Shown here one piece after another: positions 7,283-14,897 of a DNA stretch of 17,901 nucleotides. Position 1 is the first letter of the stretch. Each line of letters begins with the position of its first letter. The DNA comes from Pseudomonadota bacterium (GTDB taxonomy: Bacteria; Pseudomonadota; Gammaproteobacteria; Burkholderiales; Burkholderiaceae_B). The DNA lies in assembly GCA_023422555.1 (NCBI GenBank), contig JAFAGQ010000214.1, forward strand, positions 1 to 17,901. Reading direction: 5' to 3'. A model generated the notes under the pieces. It was given only the letters and a program-made list of their open reading frames with translations, was not told the DNA's origin and ran no database searches. The translations under genes and the position numbers were made by a program.

Positions 7283-8237
7283 TTCCGTTCTGACGCTGGA
7301 CAATGTTCATGTGCGATTCCCGTTAAAGCGTAACTGGCGTGGTCAGCCGCAAGCCTGGGCGCATGCGCTCAATGGTGTGGACCTGACCGTCAGACGCGGG
7401 GAAACATTGGGTGTGGTCGGTGAGTCCGGTTGCGGCAAGACGACACTGGCACAGGTGCTGATGGGTTTGCTGCAACCCACGGATGGTTTGCTGCGCTGGG
7501 GAGCGGAAGGCAAAAAGCCCAATGTTCAGATCGTCTTTCAGGATCCTCAATCTTCTCTGGATCCCCGGTTGCCTGTCTGGAAGATCATTACCGAGCCTTC
7601 CTATGTGAAGGGAGAATCGACAGAAGCGGCGATGCGCGAACGTGCGCGGCGACTGGCCGTGCAGGTAGGTCTGACGCCTGATTATCTGGATCGCTATCCG
7701 CATGAATTCTCAGGCGGGCAGCGTCAGCGTATCGCGATTGCGCGCGCGCTGGCCTCGGATCCTGATGTGATCGTACTGGATGAACCCACCTCTGCACTGG
7801 ACATTTCGGTACAGGCGCAAATCATCAATCTGCTGTTTGATCTCCAGCGAAACCATCAGCTGACCTATATTCTGATATCGCATAACGTTTCTGTTATCCG
7901 GCACATGAGTAATCGCATTGCCGTCATGTACCTGGGACAGATCGTTGAACTGGGCGAGACCGCGCAGGTACTGGACCAGCGTCGTCATCCCTATACCCGG
8001 TTGCTGCTCGATGCCGTCCCGGTTCTGGGCGCGACCCTGCCGGATATCGGAGTGCAGGCCATTCCGGAATTGCCGGGCAACCGGACCCTGCCACAAGGCT
8101 GTTTTTTCCTGGATCGTTGTCCACATCGCATTCAGGGCTGCGAAATGCGTCAGGCGCTTAAGCCTGTTCCGGACGAGGTGCCATTGCACAGCGTCCGTTG
8201 CCACCGATTTGATCACAATGACTTCATCAGCAAATAG
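7275..8237 (+). CDS. ddpF: D,D-dipeptide ABC transporter, ATPase 2
   Basis: This is the second ABC ATPase of the importer, DppF/OppF family, 320 residues. It has Walker A GESGCGKT (49-56), Q-loop Gln89 (VFQDP), signature FSGGQRQR (145-152), Walker B VIVLDEP (165-171) and switch His203 (LISHN). A C-terminal oligopeptide-transporter domain (about 250-310) has Cys276, Cys282, Cys289 and Cys309. It should pair with DdpD to form the nucleotide-binding heterodimer under DdpBC. ATG 7275 lies inside the end of ddpD (8 bp overlap), so translation is coupled. Its own 3' end overlaps the next gene by 20 bp, linking an exporter gene to the ddp operon. Family is certain; the symbol rests on gene order and on the rest of the cluster. 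Confidence 0.93.
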   Translation: MTDSVLTLDNVHVRFPLKRNWRGQPQAWAHALNGVDLTVRRGETLGVVGESGCGKTTLAQVLMGLLQPTDGLLRWGAEGKKPNVQIVFQDPQSSLDPRLPVWKIITEPSYVKGESTEAAMRERARRLAVQVGLTPDYLDRYPHEFSGGQRQRIAIARALASDPDVIVLDEPTSALDISVQAQIINLLFDLQRNHQLTYILISHNVSVIRHMSNRIAVMYLGQIVELGETAQVLDQRRHPYTRLLLDAVPVLGATLPDIGVQAIPELPGNRTLPQGCFFLDRCPHRIQGCEMRQALKPVPDEVPLHSVRCHRFDHNDFISK

Positions 8238-10029
8238 CAAGACACAAACCGATACGGCACGCTCCGCAAGGAAAAAGGGCTTTGGCGTTATCTTTTCGCT
8301 GCTGCCTTACGTATGGATGTTCAAGTGGCGCGTGATAGCCGCGCTGGCCTGTCTGGTGATTGCCAAGGTCGCCAGTGTGATGCTTCCCGTTTACCTGAAG
8401 GAGATTGTCGACCAGCTCAGTCTGCCGAAAACGGCACTGGTTCTGCCGGTTGCAGCCCTGATCGCCTATGGTTTTGCCAGAATCTCCAGCAGTGTGTTTT
8501 CTGAAATGCGCGATGCCCTGTTTTCCAAGGTTACTCAGGGGTCAATACAGAAAATTGCAACTGCCATCTTCACGCATCTGTTCGGCCTGTCCATTCGATA
8601 TCACCTGCAACGTCAGACAGGCGGTCTGAGCCGGGACATGGATCGTGGTACCAAAGGTATCGGATTCCTACTCAATTTTACGCTGTTCAATATTCTTCCG
8701 ACTCTGCTGGAACTGGTGATGGTGATGGGCATCCTGCTCGTTCGCTACGACATCTGGTTTGCAGTTGTGATTGTGGCGACGATTGCGAGCTATATTCTGT
8801 TCACCCTGATAGTGACTGAGAGACGCATGGTCATGCGCCGACGGATGAACAGTCTGGACAGTATGGCCAACACCCAGGCGATTGATGCACTGATCAACTA
8901 TGAGACGGTCAAGTATTTCAATAACGAATCCTATGAAATCAACCGCTATGACACCAATCTGGGTCAATGGGTGGACTCTGCGGTCAAGAACCAGATTTCT
9001 TTGAATCTGCTGAACGCAGGACAGGGCATTATTATTACGCTTGGCATGGTGACGCTGCTCTGGATGTCGGCATCCCGGGTAACAACGGGGGAAATGACGG
9101 TTGGGGATATCGTACTGATATCGGCCTATCTGACGCAGCTGTATGCACCGCTGAACTTCCTGGGATTCATTTATCGCGAGATCAAAAATTCTCTGGCGGA
9201 TATGGAGCGCATGTTCGGTATCCTGGATCAACATCAGGAAGTCAAAGACAAGCCGCAGAGTACCGAGCTGCATACCCGTTCCGCGCGGATCCGCTTCGAG
9301 CACGTGGGTTTTTCCTATGAACCGCAAAGGCAGATTCTGCACGATGTGAGCTTCACCATTGACGCAGGCGAAACCGTTGCCATTGTCGGCACCTCGGGTG
9401 CAGGCAAGTCCACGCTGTCCAGACTGTTGTTCCGCTTTTACGATGTGACTGAGGGTCGCATTACCATTAATGACCGAGACATCCGCGACTATACGCAACT
9501 GAGTCTGCGCCAGCATATCGGCATTGTTCCGCAGGATACCGTACTCTTTAATAACAGTATTTACTACAACATTGCCTATGGTCGCCCCGATGCGACTCAT
9601 GAAGACGTCATCGAAGCGGCAAAAACGGCCAGCATCCATGAGTTTGTCATGTCTCTTCCCGAAGGGTATGAAACGCCAGTCGGAGAGCGAGGGCTCAAAC
9701 TGTCAGGCGGCGAAAAACAGCGTGTTGCCATTGCCCGTACCGTTCTGAAGAATCCGCCCATACTGATTCTGGACGAAGCCACCAGCGCGCTGGATACGAG
9801 AACTGAAAGAGCGATACAGGACGAGCTTTATAAAATTACCGAAGATCGAAGTACCCTGATCATTGCGCATCGCCTGTCTACCATTGTGGATGCTGACAGG
9901 ATTCTGGTGATGGATCAGGGCAGGGTGGTAGAACAGGGATCTCATCAGACATTGTTGCAGGCTAACGGCGTCTACGCCCGTATGTGGGCCATGCAGTTTG
10001 CCGATAGCGAAGAAGGAACCGACGCTTAA
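8218..10029 (+). CDS. Atm1/ABCB7-type ABC exporter half-transporter
   Basis: This 603-residue protein fuses an N-terminal six-helix exporter membrane domain (about 20-330) to an ABC ATPase domain (about 350-590). The membrane domain carries hallmarks of the Atm1/HMT1 group: RQTGGLSRDMDRGTKGIGFLL (about 131-151) and NYETVKYFNNESYE. The ATPase has Walker A GTSGAGKST (391-399), signature LSGGEKQR (495-502), Walker B ILILDEATS (515-523) and switch His551. Bacterial Atm1-like proteins act as homodimers in the inner membrane and are linked to export of glutathione derivatives and metal-glutathione complexes; the substrate here is unknown. ATG 8218 lies 20 bp before the ddpF stop and has no obvious ribosome site, which suggests reinitiation from ddpF. 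The open frame extends upstream to 7918, but that part only overlaps ddpF and does not look like an exporter. An exporter is not part of the E. coli ddp operon. Confidence 0.9.
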   Translation: MTSSANSKTQTDTARSARKKGFGVIFSLLPYVWMFKWRVIAALACLVIAKVASVMLPVYLKEIVDQLSLPKTALVLPVAALIAYGFARISSSVFSEMRDALFSKVTQGSIQKIATAIFTHLFGLSIRYHLQRQTGGLSRDMDRGTKGIGFLLNFTLFNILPTLLELVMVMGILLVRYDIWFAVVIVATIASYILFTLIVTERRMVMRRRMNSLDSMANTQAIDALINYETVKYFNNESYEINRYDTNLGQWVDSAVKNQISLNLLNAGQGIIITLGMVTLLWMSASRVTTGEMTVGDIVLISAYLTQLYAPLNFLGFIYREIKNSLADMERMFGILDQHQEVKDKPQSTELHTRSARIRFEHVGFSYEPQRQILHDVSFTIDAGETVAIVGTSGAGKSTLSRLLFRFYDVTEGRITINDRDIRDYTQLSLRQHIGIVPQDTVLFNNSIYYNIAYGRPDATHEDVIEAAKTASIHEFVMSLPEGYETPVGERGLKLSGGEKQRVAIARTVLKNPPILILDEATSALDTRTERAIQDELYKITEDRSTLIIAHRLSTIVDADRILVMDQGRVVEQGSHQTLLQANGVYARMWAMQFADSEEGTDA

Positions 10030-10076
10030 CGGTCGATCCTGGCGATTGTGATTTTTGTTGGATGAGGCTGACCCGG

Positions 10077-10114
10077 CTGCCATGCAAGCTGAATGCCTGC
10101 CATGGCAGCTGAAT
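10077..10114. repeat. 20 bp tandem duplication with inverted arms between convergent genes
   Basis: Two copies of CTGCCATGNNNGCTGAAT lie at 10077-10094 and 10097-10114 (16 of 18 identical, 20 bp period). The second copy contains the palindrome CTGCCATGGCAG (10097-10108). GCTGCCATG (10076-10084) can also pair with CATGGCAGC (10101-10109) around a 16 nt loop. The element lies in the 118 bp gap between the convergent exporter and tctC genes, where a terminator would be expected, but no T-run follows on either strand. A weak terminator or chance duplication is possible. Confidence 0.55.
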
Positions 10115-10147
10115 AACAGATGGGACCAGTCATGCCCCCAAATGCAT

Positions 10148-11110
10148 TTACTGGCTCAGATTGGCAGCCTTGATCAGCTCAGTCCACTGACTGACTTCCT
10201 GCTTCTGGAAAGTCGTAAATTCTTCAGGACTGTTGCCGACAACGGTGAATCCCAGTTTGTTCATGGTTTCCTGCGTTTTAGGCTGCTTCAGACTCTCGCT
10301 GATGGCCTGGTGTAGTTTGTCGATGATCTCCTTGGGCGTGCCTTTGGGTGCCGCTACCCCTTGCCATGAATAAACCACCATATCTTTGATACCGGCTTCG
10401 GCCATGGTGGGCAGGTCTGGCAGGTCAGGGGCTCGTTCGGCTCCGGTAACGGCAAGCGCGCGCAATTTGCCGCTCTGGATATGCTTCAATACCGCCCCCA
10501 GATTCTGGAATGACACGTCCACCTGTGCACCCAGCAAATCGGCAATGGCGGCAGCTCCTCCCTTGTAAGGCACATCAATCCCCGTGGTATTGCTCCGCTG
10601 ACGGAACATGACGGCGGAGAGGTGGTCGGATGAACCTGTGCCGGACGATGCATAGGAAATCTGATCCGGATGTTTGCCCGCATAATCAATCAGTTCGGCT
10701 ACGGTTTTGACAGGGATTTTTGAGGAAACGACCAGCACATTGGGATTGCGCACCAACTGGCTGACATAGTCAAAATCTTCACTTGGCTTATAGGACAGAT
10801 TTTTGTACAGCCCTTCGTTGATGGCAAACGTTCCGATCGAACCGACCATCAGGGTATAGCCGTCAGGCTTGGATCGTTTCAGTTCCTGAGCAGCAATGGC
10901 GCCATTGGCACCTGGCTTGTTCTCGACCACAATTGTCTGCCCCAGTATTTTTTCCATTCCAGGCGCGATGGCGCGTGCGGTAATGTCCGATGAGCCACCA
11001 GGCACAAAGGGCACAATCACTCTTATCGGTTTGTCGGGGTAGGCCGCATTTGCTGTTCCGGCCGCGGTAATGCCCAATATCAGGGCCGTGCCAATCAGTC
11101 GATAGATCAT
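10148..11110 (-). CDS. Bug/TctC-family periplasmic solute-binding protein (first of divergent pair)
   Basis: This is a 320-residue Bug-family (TctC, tripartite tricarboxylate transporter type) periplasmic binding protein. The signal peptide ends ANA|AYP (cleavage after residue 22). The mature protein begins AYPDKPIRVIVPFVPGGSSD, the hallmark Bug N-terminus, followed by VVENKPGANGAIAA and KPDGYTL. Bug proteins bind carboxylates, amino acids or small aromatic acids; the ligand cannot be read from sequence. ATG at 11108-11110 is preceded on the minus strand by GGAG at 9 bases. A near-consensus promoter lies about 70 bp upstream. No TctA/TctB membrane genes or catabolic enzymes are adjacent, so this is an orphan binding protein, common in Alcaligenaceae. 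It is transcribed divergently from a second Bug gene. Confidence 0.93.
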   Translation of the reverse strand: MIYRLIGTALILGITAAGTANAAYPDKPIRVIVPFVPGGSSDITARAIAPGMEKILGQTIVVENKPGANGAIAAQELKRSKPDGYTLMVGSIGTFAINEGLYKNLSYKPSEDFDYVSQLVRNPNVLVVSSKIPVKTVAELIDYAGKHPDQISYASSGTGSSDHLSAVMFRQRSNTTGIDVPYKGGAAAIADLLGAQVDVSFQNLGAVLKHIQSGKLRALAVTGAERAPDLPDLPTMAEAGIKDMVVYSWQGVAAPKGTPKEIIDKLHQAISESLKQPKTQETMNKLGFTVVGNSPEEFTTFQKQEVSQWTELIKAANLSQ

Positions 11111-11171
11111 AAGCTTTGTCTCCGGTTTGTCGATTTATTAATGTAAGATGTCTGATGTTTTATTTACTTGT

Positions 11172-11201
11172 ATGACAACTATATAAATAGCCCGATATAA
11201 T
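11172..11201 (+). promoter_or_regulatory. Predicted promoter for the rightward Bug/TctC gene
   Basis: A -35 box ATGACA (11172-11177, 5 of 6 matches) and a perfect -10 TATAAT (11196-11201) are separated by 18 bp, as expected for a sigma-70 promoter. The predicted start near 11208 leaves a leader of about 170 nt before the ATG at 11381. This element overlaps almost completely with the leftward promoter on the other strand, so the two should compete for RNA polymerase. Confidence 0.65.
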
Positions 11202-11206
11202 GTCAA
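11178..11206 (-). promoter_or_regulatory. Predicted promoter for the leftward Bug/TctC gene
   Basis: Read on the minus strand, a perfect -35 TTGACA (plus positions 11201-11206) and -10 TATAGT (11178-11183) are separated by exactly 17 bp. Transcription would begin near 11171, giving a leader of about 60 nt before the start codon at 11110. The -35 box touches the left arm of the dyad at 11204-11237, so a protein bound there could block or recruit polymerase. Confidence 0.7.
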
Positions 11207-11237
11207 TTGAAATGTCAGTCGCATTTGATTTCAATTG
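11204..11237. promoter_or_regulatory. 10-14-10 inverted repeat, candidate operator
   Basis: CAATTGAAAT (11204-11213) and ATTTCAATTG (11228-11237) are perfect inverted copies separated by 14 bp. Each arm itself starts or ends with the palindrome CAATTG. The dyad overlaps the -35 of the leftward promoter and the predicted start of the rightward one. This fits a binding site for a dimeric regulator controlling both divergent genes. No regulator gene lies next to it. Confidence 0.55.
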
Positions 11238-11380
11238 CGAATGTAATTTCTAAAAGATGAAACACTTTTCTGAAAGACGAATCACTTATGCAATAATCAG
11301 GATCAGACGTTGGCGACATGTGGACGTCCAGAGAGAAAACAGGCAGGGTGAGTATAGCCCGCCAATTACGGAGACAAAAA

Positions 11381-12349
11381 ATGATCAAATTCAAGAAATT
11401 GCTGATTTCAACGGTTGTGTCCATGGGGATGGTCGGGAGCGCGCTTGCAGCTTACCCCGACGCACAACCCGTGAAAGTGCTGGTAGGTTATACCCCTGGC
11501 GGTACGACCGATCTGGTGGCGCGGATTGTTGCAAAAGGCCTGAGTGACGAACTCAAACAGAGTTTTGTTGTGGAAAACAAGCCTGGCGCCAGCAACAATA
11601 TTGCCATGAGCGAAGTGGCCCGTTCCAAGCCTGATGGGTATACCCTTATCGTCACGACGATTGCCAGCTCGGTAAATGCAACCATGTTCAAAAAGCTGAA
11701 TTATGATCTGAAAAAGGACTTTGCTCCGGTTGCGCTGATTGCGAAGGTGCCCAATGTGCTGGTGGTTAATCCGAAATTGCCGGTGAACAACGTGAAAGAA
11801 CTGGTTGAATATGTCAAACAGAATAAAGACAAGGCAACCTATGCATCTTCGGGTATTGGATCCTCACAGTTCCTTTGTGGCGAACAGCTGAATCAGGATG
11901 CAGGCACCCAGATATTGCATGTGCCATTCAAGGGCAGTGCACCTGGCCTCACAGCGGTCATGTCTGGCGAGGTATTGATGGAATTCGATAATATGCCGTC
12001 TGCCTGGCCATTCATCAGTGCGGGAAAACTCAAGGCACTTGCTGTGACCAGTGCAGAAAAATCGCAGGTTGCCCCAAAATTGCCAACCATGATCGAAGAA
12101 GGCTACAAGGACTTTGATATTTCCTCCTGGTTTGGTGTACTGGCTCCGGCCAATATGCCCAAGGAAGACGTGAAGAAGCTGAATGAGGCAATTCTGAAAG
12201 TGGTGGCCAGACCCGAAGTGCAGAAACAGCTGGCAGATCAGGGTGCTGTTCCGCAGAAAATGTCGCCTGAGGAATTTGGTACATTCATCAATGAGGAAGT
12301 GGATCGCTGGGGCGCTCTGATTACCAAACTGGGCGTTAGTGCGGACTGA
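11381..12349 (+). CDS. Bug/TctC-family periplasmic solute-binding protein (second of divergent pair)
   Basis: This 322-residue protein is a Bug/TctC solute-binding protein, homologous to its divergent neighbour but clearly different in sequence. The signal peptide ends ALA|AYP (cleavage after residue 23). The mature start AYPDAQPVKVLVGYTPGGTTD, then VVENKPGASNNIAM and KPDGYTL, are Bug hallmarks. I chose ATG 11381 because GGAG (11370-11373) lies 7 bases upstream and a signal peptide begins there; the frame opens at 11318 but the extra 21 residues are basic and unlike a leader. The ligand is unknown. An AT-rich spacer with its own promoter lies upstream, and a strong terminator follows 28 bp after the stop, so the gene is probably a single transcription unit. 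Bug proteins may deliver ligand to remote TctAB-type permeases or to sensors. Confidence 0.93.
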   Translation: MIKFKKLLISTVVSMGMVGSALAAYPDAQPVKVLVGYTPGGTTDLVARIVAKGLSDELKQSFVVENKPGASNNIAMSEVARSKPDGYTLIVTTIASSVNATMFKKLNYDLKKDFAPVALIAKVPNVLVVNPKLPVNNVKELVEYVKQNKDKATYASSGIGSSQFLCGEQLNQDAGTQILHVPFKGSAPGLTAVMSGEVLMEFDNMPSAWPFISAGKLKALAVTSAEKSQVAPKLPTMIEEGYKDFDISSWFGVLAPANMPKEDVKKLNEAILKVVARPEVQKQLADQGAVPQKMSPEEFGTFINEEVDRWGALITKLGVSAD

Positions 12350-12377
12350 CCATCCGAACCGAATGCCAATAAAAAAT

Positions 12378-12416
12378 TGCGGCGCCTTTGACGGGCGCCG
12401 CAGTTTTTTATTTTTT
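12378..12416. terminator. Bidirectional intrinsic terminator between tctC and tex
   Basis: TGCGGCGCC (12378-12386) pairs perfectly with GGCGCCGCA (12394-12402) around a 7 nt loop, followed on the plus strand by G and a T-rich run (12404-12416). On the minus strand the stem is followed by TTTTTT (the A-run at 12371-12376), so it should stop both the rightward tctC transcript and the leftward tex transcript. The tex stop codon (12408-12410) lies inside the T-run. Confidence 0.92.
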
Positions 12417-14777
12417 CAGCTTGGCAAACGCGGCTGCCATGGCATTCATGGAGGTATGGGCCCGCGGCTGATTGCGCGCAGCGGGGCGACCGCCCCCTGG
12501 CCGGGGGCCAGCACCAGGACGCGAATCGCGTCGGGGCGCCGGACCGGAATCATCCTTGAGCCGCATGGTCAGTCCGATCCGGTTACGTGCGACATCCACT
12601 TCCTGCACTTTGACCTTGACCGTCTGACCCACACGAACCACGTCGCGCGGATCTTTTACGTACTGTTCTGACAGAGCCGAGATATGCACCAGGCCGTCCT
12701 GATGCACACCAATATCAACAAACGCACCAAAATTGGCCACGTTGGTGACAACGCCGTCAAGTATCATGCCTTCAACCAGGTCCTTGATGGTTTCCACGCC
12801 TTCCTGGAAGGTGACAGTCTTGAATTCCGGACGCGGGTCGCGCCCGGGTTTTTCCAGTTCGGAAAAAATGTCCCTGACCGTTGGCAGGCCGAAACGATCG
12901 TCGGTAAATTCAGCGGGTGACACGCCGGTGAGCGCTTCTTTGTTGCCAATCACGGCTTTTACATCCTTGCGGATCTTGTCCAGAATGCGTTCAACCAATG
13001 GGTAGGCTTCCGGGTGTACCGCAGAGGCATCCAGCGGATTTTCACCATTCTGGATTCGCAGGAAACCGGCTGCCTGTTCGAAGGCCTTGGCGCCAAAGCG
13101 GGACACATCCAGCAGCGCTTTGCGTGTGGGGAACGCGCCGTTCTGATCGCGCCAGTCGACAATATTGCGTGCCAGCGTGGAGTTCAGGCCGGACACACGC
13201 GCAAGCAGGGCGGCCGAGGCGGTATTGACATCCACCCCAACGGCATTCACGCAGTCCTCGATGACCGCGTCCAGCGAACGGGCCAGCTCTCGCTGATTGA
13301 CGTCGTGCTGGTACTGACCTACACCAATTGCCTTGGGTTCGATCTTGACCAGTTCCGCCAGTGGATCCTGCAGGCGGCGGGCAATGGATACCGCCCCCCT
13401 CAGGCTGACGTCCATATCAGGAAATTCCTTGGCCGCCAGTTCAGAGGCCGAGTACACCGACGCGCCTGCTTCGGAAACGACCACTTTACGCAAGCCGGCA
13501 TTAGGCAGGGCTTCAATGAGTTCCGCAGCAAGTTTTTCTGTTTCACGCGAGGCCGTGCCGTTGCCAATGGCAATCAGCTCGATTTTGTACTTGTTCACCA
13601 GCGCTGCCAGCGTGGCCAGCGATCCATTGCGGTCGCGACGAGGTTCAAAGGGATAGATGGTGGCTGTATCCAGCACTTTACCAGTCTGGTCGATCGCCGC
13701 TACCTTGACGCCTGTACGGATGCCTGGATCCAGACCCAGTACAGATTTGGGGCCCGCCGGGGCGGCCAGCAGCAGATCTTTAAGGTTGGCAGCAAACACA
13801 CGAATGGCCTCGGCTTCGGCTTCTTCACGCAGCTTGGTAATGAATTCGGATTCGAACGCCGTCAGCATCTTGACACGCCAGGTCCAGCGCGCCACATCGG
13901 CAAGCCATTTGCCGCGGGCACTGGCCGTTGCGGAATAATCGGCAGCCAGCTCAAGAAAGCGGCTGATGCGTTCCACGCAGGGATGCGGGGTCAGCGCATC
14001 TTCTTCGTCGCTCAGCCCGATGCGCAGATCCAGTGCACCTTGCTGGCGTCCGCGAAGCAGGGCCAGCACGCGATGCGAGGGCAGGCTGCGGATGGATTCG
14101 CGAAAATCGAACCAGTCCCGGAAGTTGGCGCCTTCTTCTTCCTTGCCTTCAATGACTTTGGAATAGAGGAATCCATGCTGTCCCAGGTATTCGCGCATAT
14201 CGGCAACCAGGTCGGCATTTTCTGCAAAGCGTTCTGCAAGAATGTCGCGGGCGCCATCCAGAGCAGCACGGGTATCTTTGACACCTGCCTCTTCGTTGAC
14301 ATACGCCTCAGCGGCGACCTGCGGGTCGGCCTGGCTGTCTGTGAGCAGCAGGTCGGCCAGCGGCTCCAGCCCGGCCTCACGCGCGATCTGTGCACGGGTA
14401 CGGCGTTTGGGCTTGAAGGGGGCGTAAAGATCTTCCAGACGTTGCTTGGTATCGGCTGCAGCAATGGCTTCGTTCAGTTCCGGTGTGAGCTTGCCCTGGC
14501 TGGAAATGGATTCAAGGACGGCGGCGCGGCGCGATTCCAGTTCACGCACATAGGCCAGGCGCACTTCCAGATTACGCAGTACGGTATCATCCAGCCCTCC
14601 TGTCGCCTCCTTACGGTAACGTGCAATAAACGGGACGGTGGCGCCGTCATCCAGCAACGCGACCGTCGCCTCAATCTGACTGGCACGAATATTGAGCTCG
14701 GAAGCCAGCAGGGCAATAATGCGCGCCGGATCAACCAGCGGGGACGGGTTTGTAACGGGGGAGGTAGATACGTTCAT
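12408..14777 (-). CDS. tex: Tex transcription accessory protein (S1 RNA-binding)
   Basis: This is a cytoplasmic nucleic-acid-binding protein of the Tex/YhgF family, 789 residues (E. coli YhgF 773). The N-terminal Tex region includes IARYRKE (51-57) and YAPFKPKRRT (118-127). It is followed by a YqgF/RNase H-like domain starting at LGLDPGIRTG (about 345-450), helix-hairpin-helix modules around VNTASAALLARVSGLN (about 505-580), and a C-terminal S1 domain (about 665-735, EGMILDGVVTNVANFGAFVDIG). The tail (740-789) is rich in Arg, Gly and Pro and ends in basic residues, like other beta-proteobacterial Tex proteins. Tex was first named for an effect on toxin gene expression in Bordetella pertussis and is linked to transcription and RNA metabolism. 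ATG at 14775-14777 begins the family N-terminus; the ribosome site is weak. The gene diverges from the helicase gene across a 120 bp spacer. Confidence 0.96.
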   Translation of the reverse strand: MNVSTSPVTNPSPLVDPARIIALLASELNIRASQIEATVALLDDGATVPFIARYRKEATGGLDDTVLRNLEVRLAYVRELESRRAAVLESISSQGKLTPELNEAIAAADTKQRLEDLYAPFKPKRRTRAQIAREAGLEPLADLLLTDSQADPQVAAEAYVNEEAGVKDTRAALDGARDILAERFAENADLVADMREYLGQHGFLYSKVIEGKEEEGANFRDWFDFRESIRSLPSHRVLALLRGRQQGALDLRIGLSDEEDALTPHPCVERISRFLELAADYSATASARGKWLADVARWTWRVKMLTAFESEFITKLREEAEAEAIRVFAANLKDLLLAAPAGPKSVLGLDPGIRTGVKVAAIDQTGKVLDTATIYPFEPRRDRNGSLATLAALVNKYKIELIAIGNGTASRETEKLAAELIEALPNAGLRKVVVSEAGASVYSASELAAKEFPDMDVSLRGAVSIARRLQDPLAELVKIEPKAIGVGQYQHDVNQRELARSLDAVIEDCVNAVGVDVNTASAALLARVSGLNSTLARNIVDWRDQNGAFPTRKALLDVSRFGAKAFEQAAGFLRIQNGENPLDASAVHPEAYPLVERILDKIRKDVKAVIGNKEALTGVSPAEFTDDRFGLPTVRDIFSELEKPGRDPRPEFKTVTFQEGVETIKDLVEGMILDGVVTNVANFGAFVDIGVHQDGLVHISALSEQYVKDPRDVVRVGQTVKVKVQEVDVARNRIGLTMRLKDDSGPAPRRDSRPGAGPRPGGGRPAARNQPRAHTSMNAMAAAFAKLKK

Positions 14778-14897
14778 ACTTCGCGATAAAAATTAAACCA
14801 AACGCGACATTGTGCCATAAGCATCCCGGTTGGGGCAGCAGAACTGGAGTATGATGCCACATGTAAATGCCGAAAGGGCAAGGGCGTAGGACGGGTT

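Noticed and set aside
7918..8217. Upstream 100-codon extension of the exporter frame
   Set aside because: It overlaps ddpF in another frame, and the residues look like out-of-frame translation. Exporter-like sequence begins only after ATG 8218.
8668..9639. 323-codon minus-strand open frame opposite the exporter
   Set aside because: It is the reverse of the exporter's membrane and ATPase coding sequence, with no recognisable protein features or start signals.
13014..14789. 591-codon open frame on the plus strand opposite tex
   Set aside because: It lies fully antisense to a convincing Tex protein with all domains in place. Its residues show no recognisable domain and are rich in Gln, Arg and Gly, as expected from mirror-strand codon bias. 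No sensible ribosome site or promoter was seen.
14830..14855. Possible promoter for the yoaA helicase gene (TTGGGG ... TATGAT)
   Set aside because: The TATGAT -10 is good, but the nearest -35-like box is only 14 bp away and poor. I could not support a promoter call.
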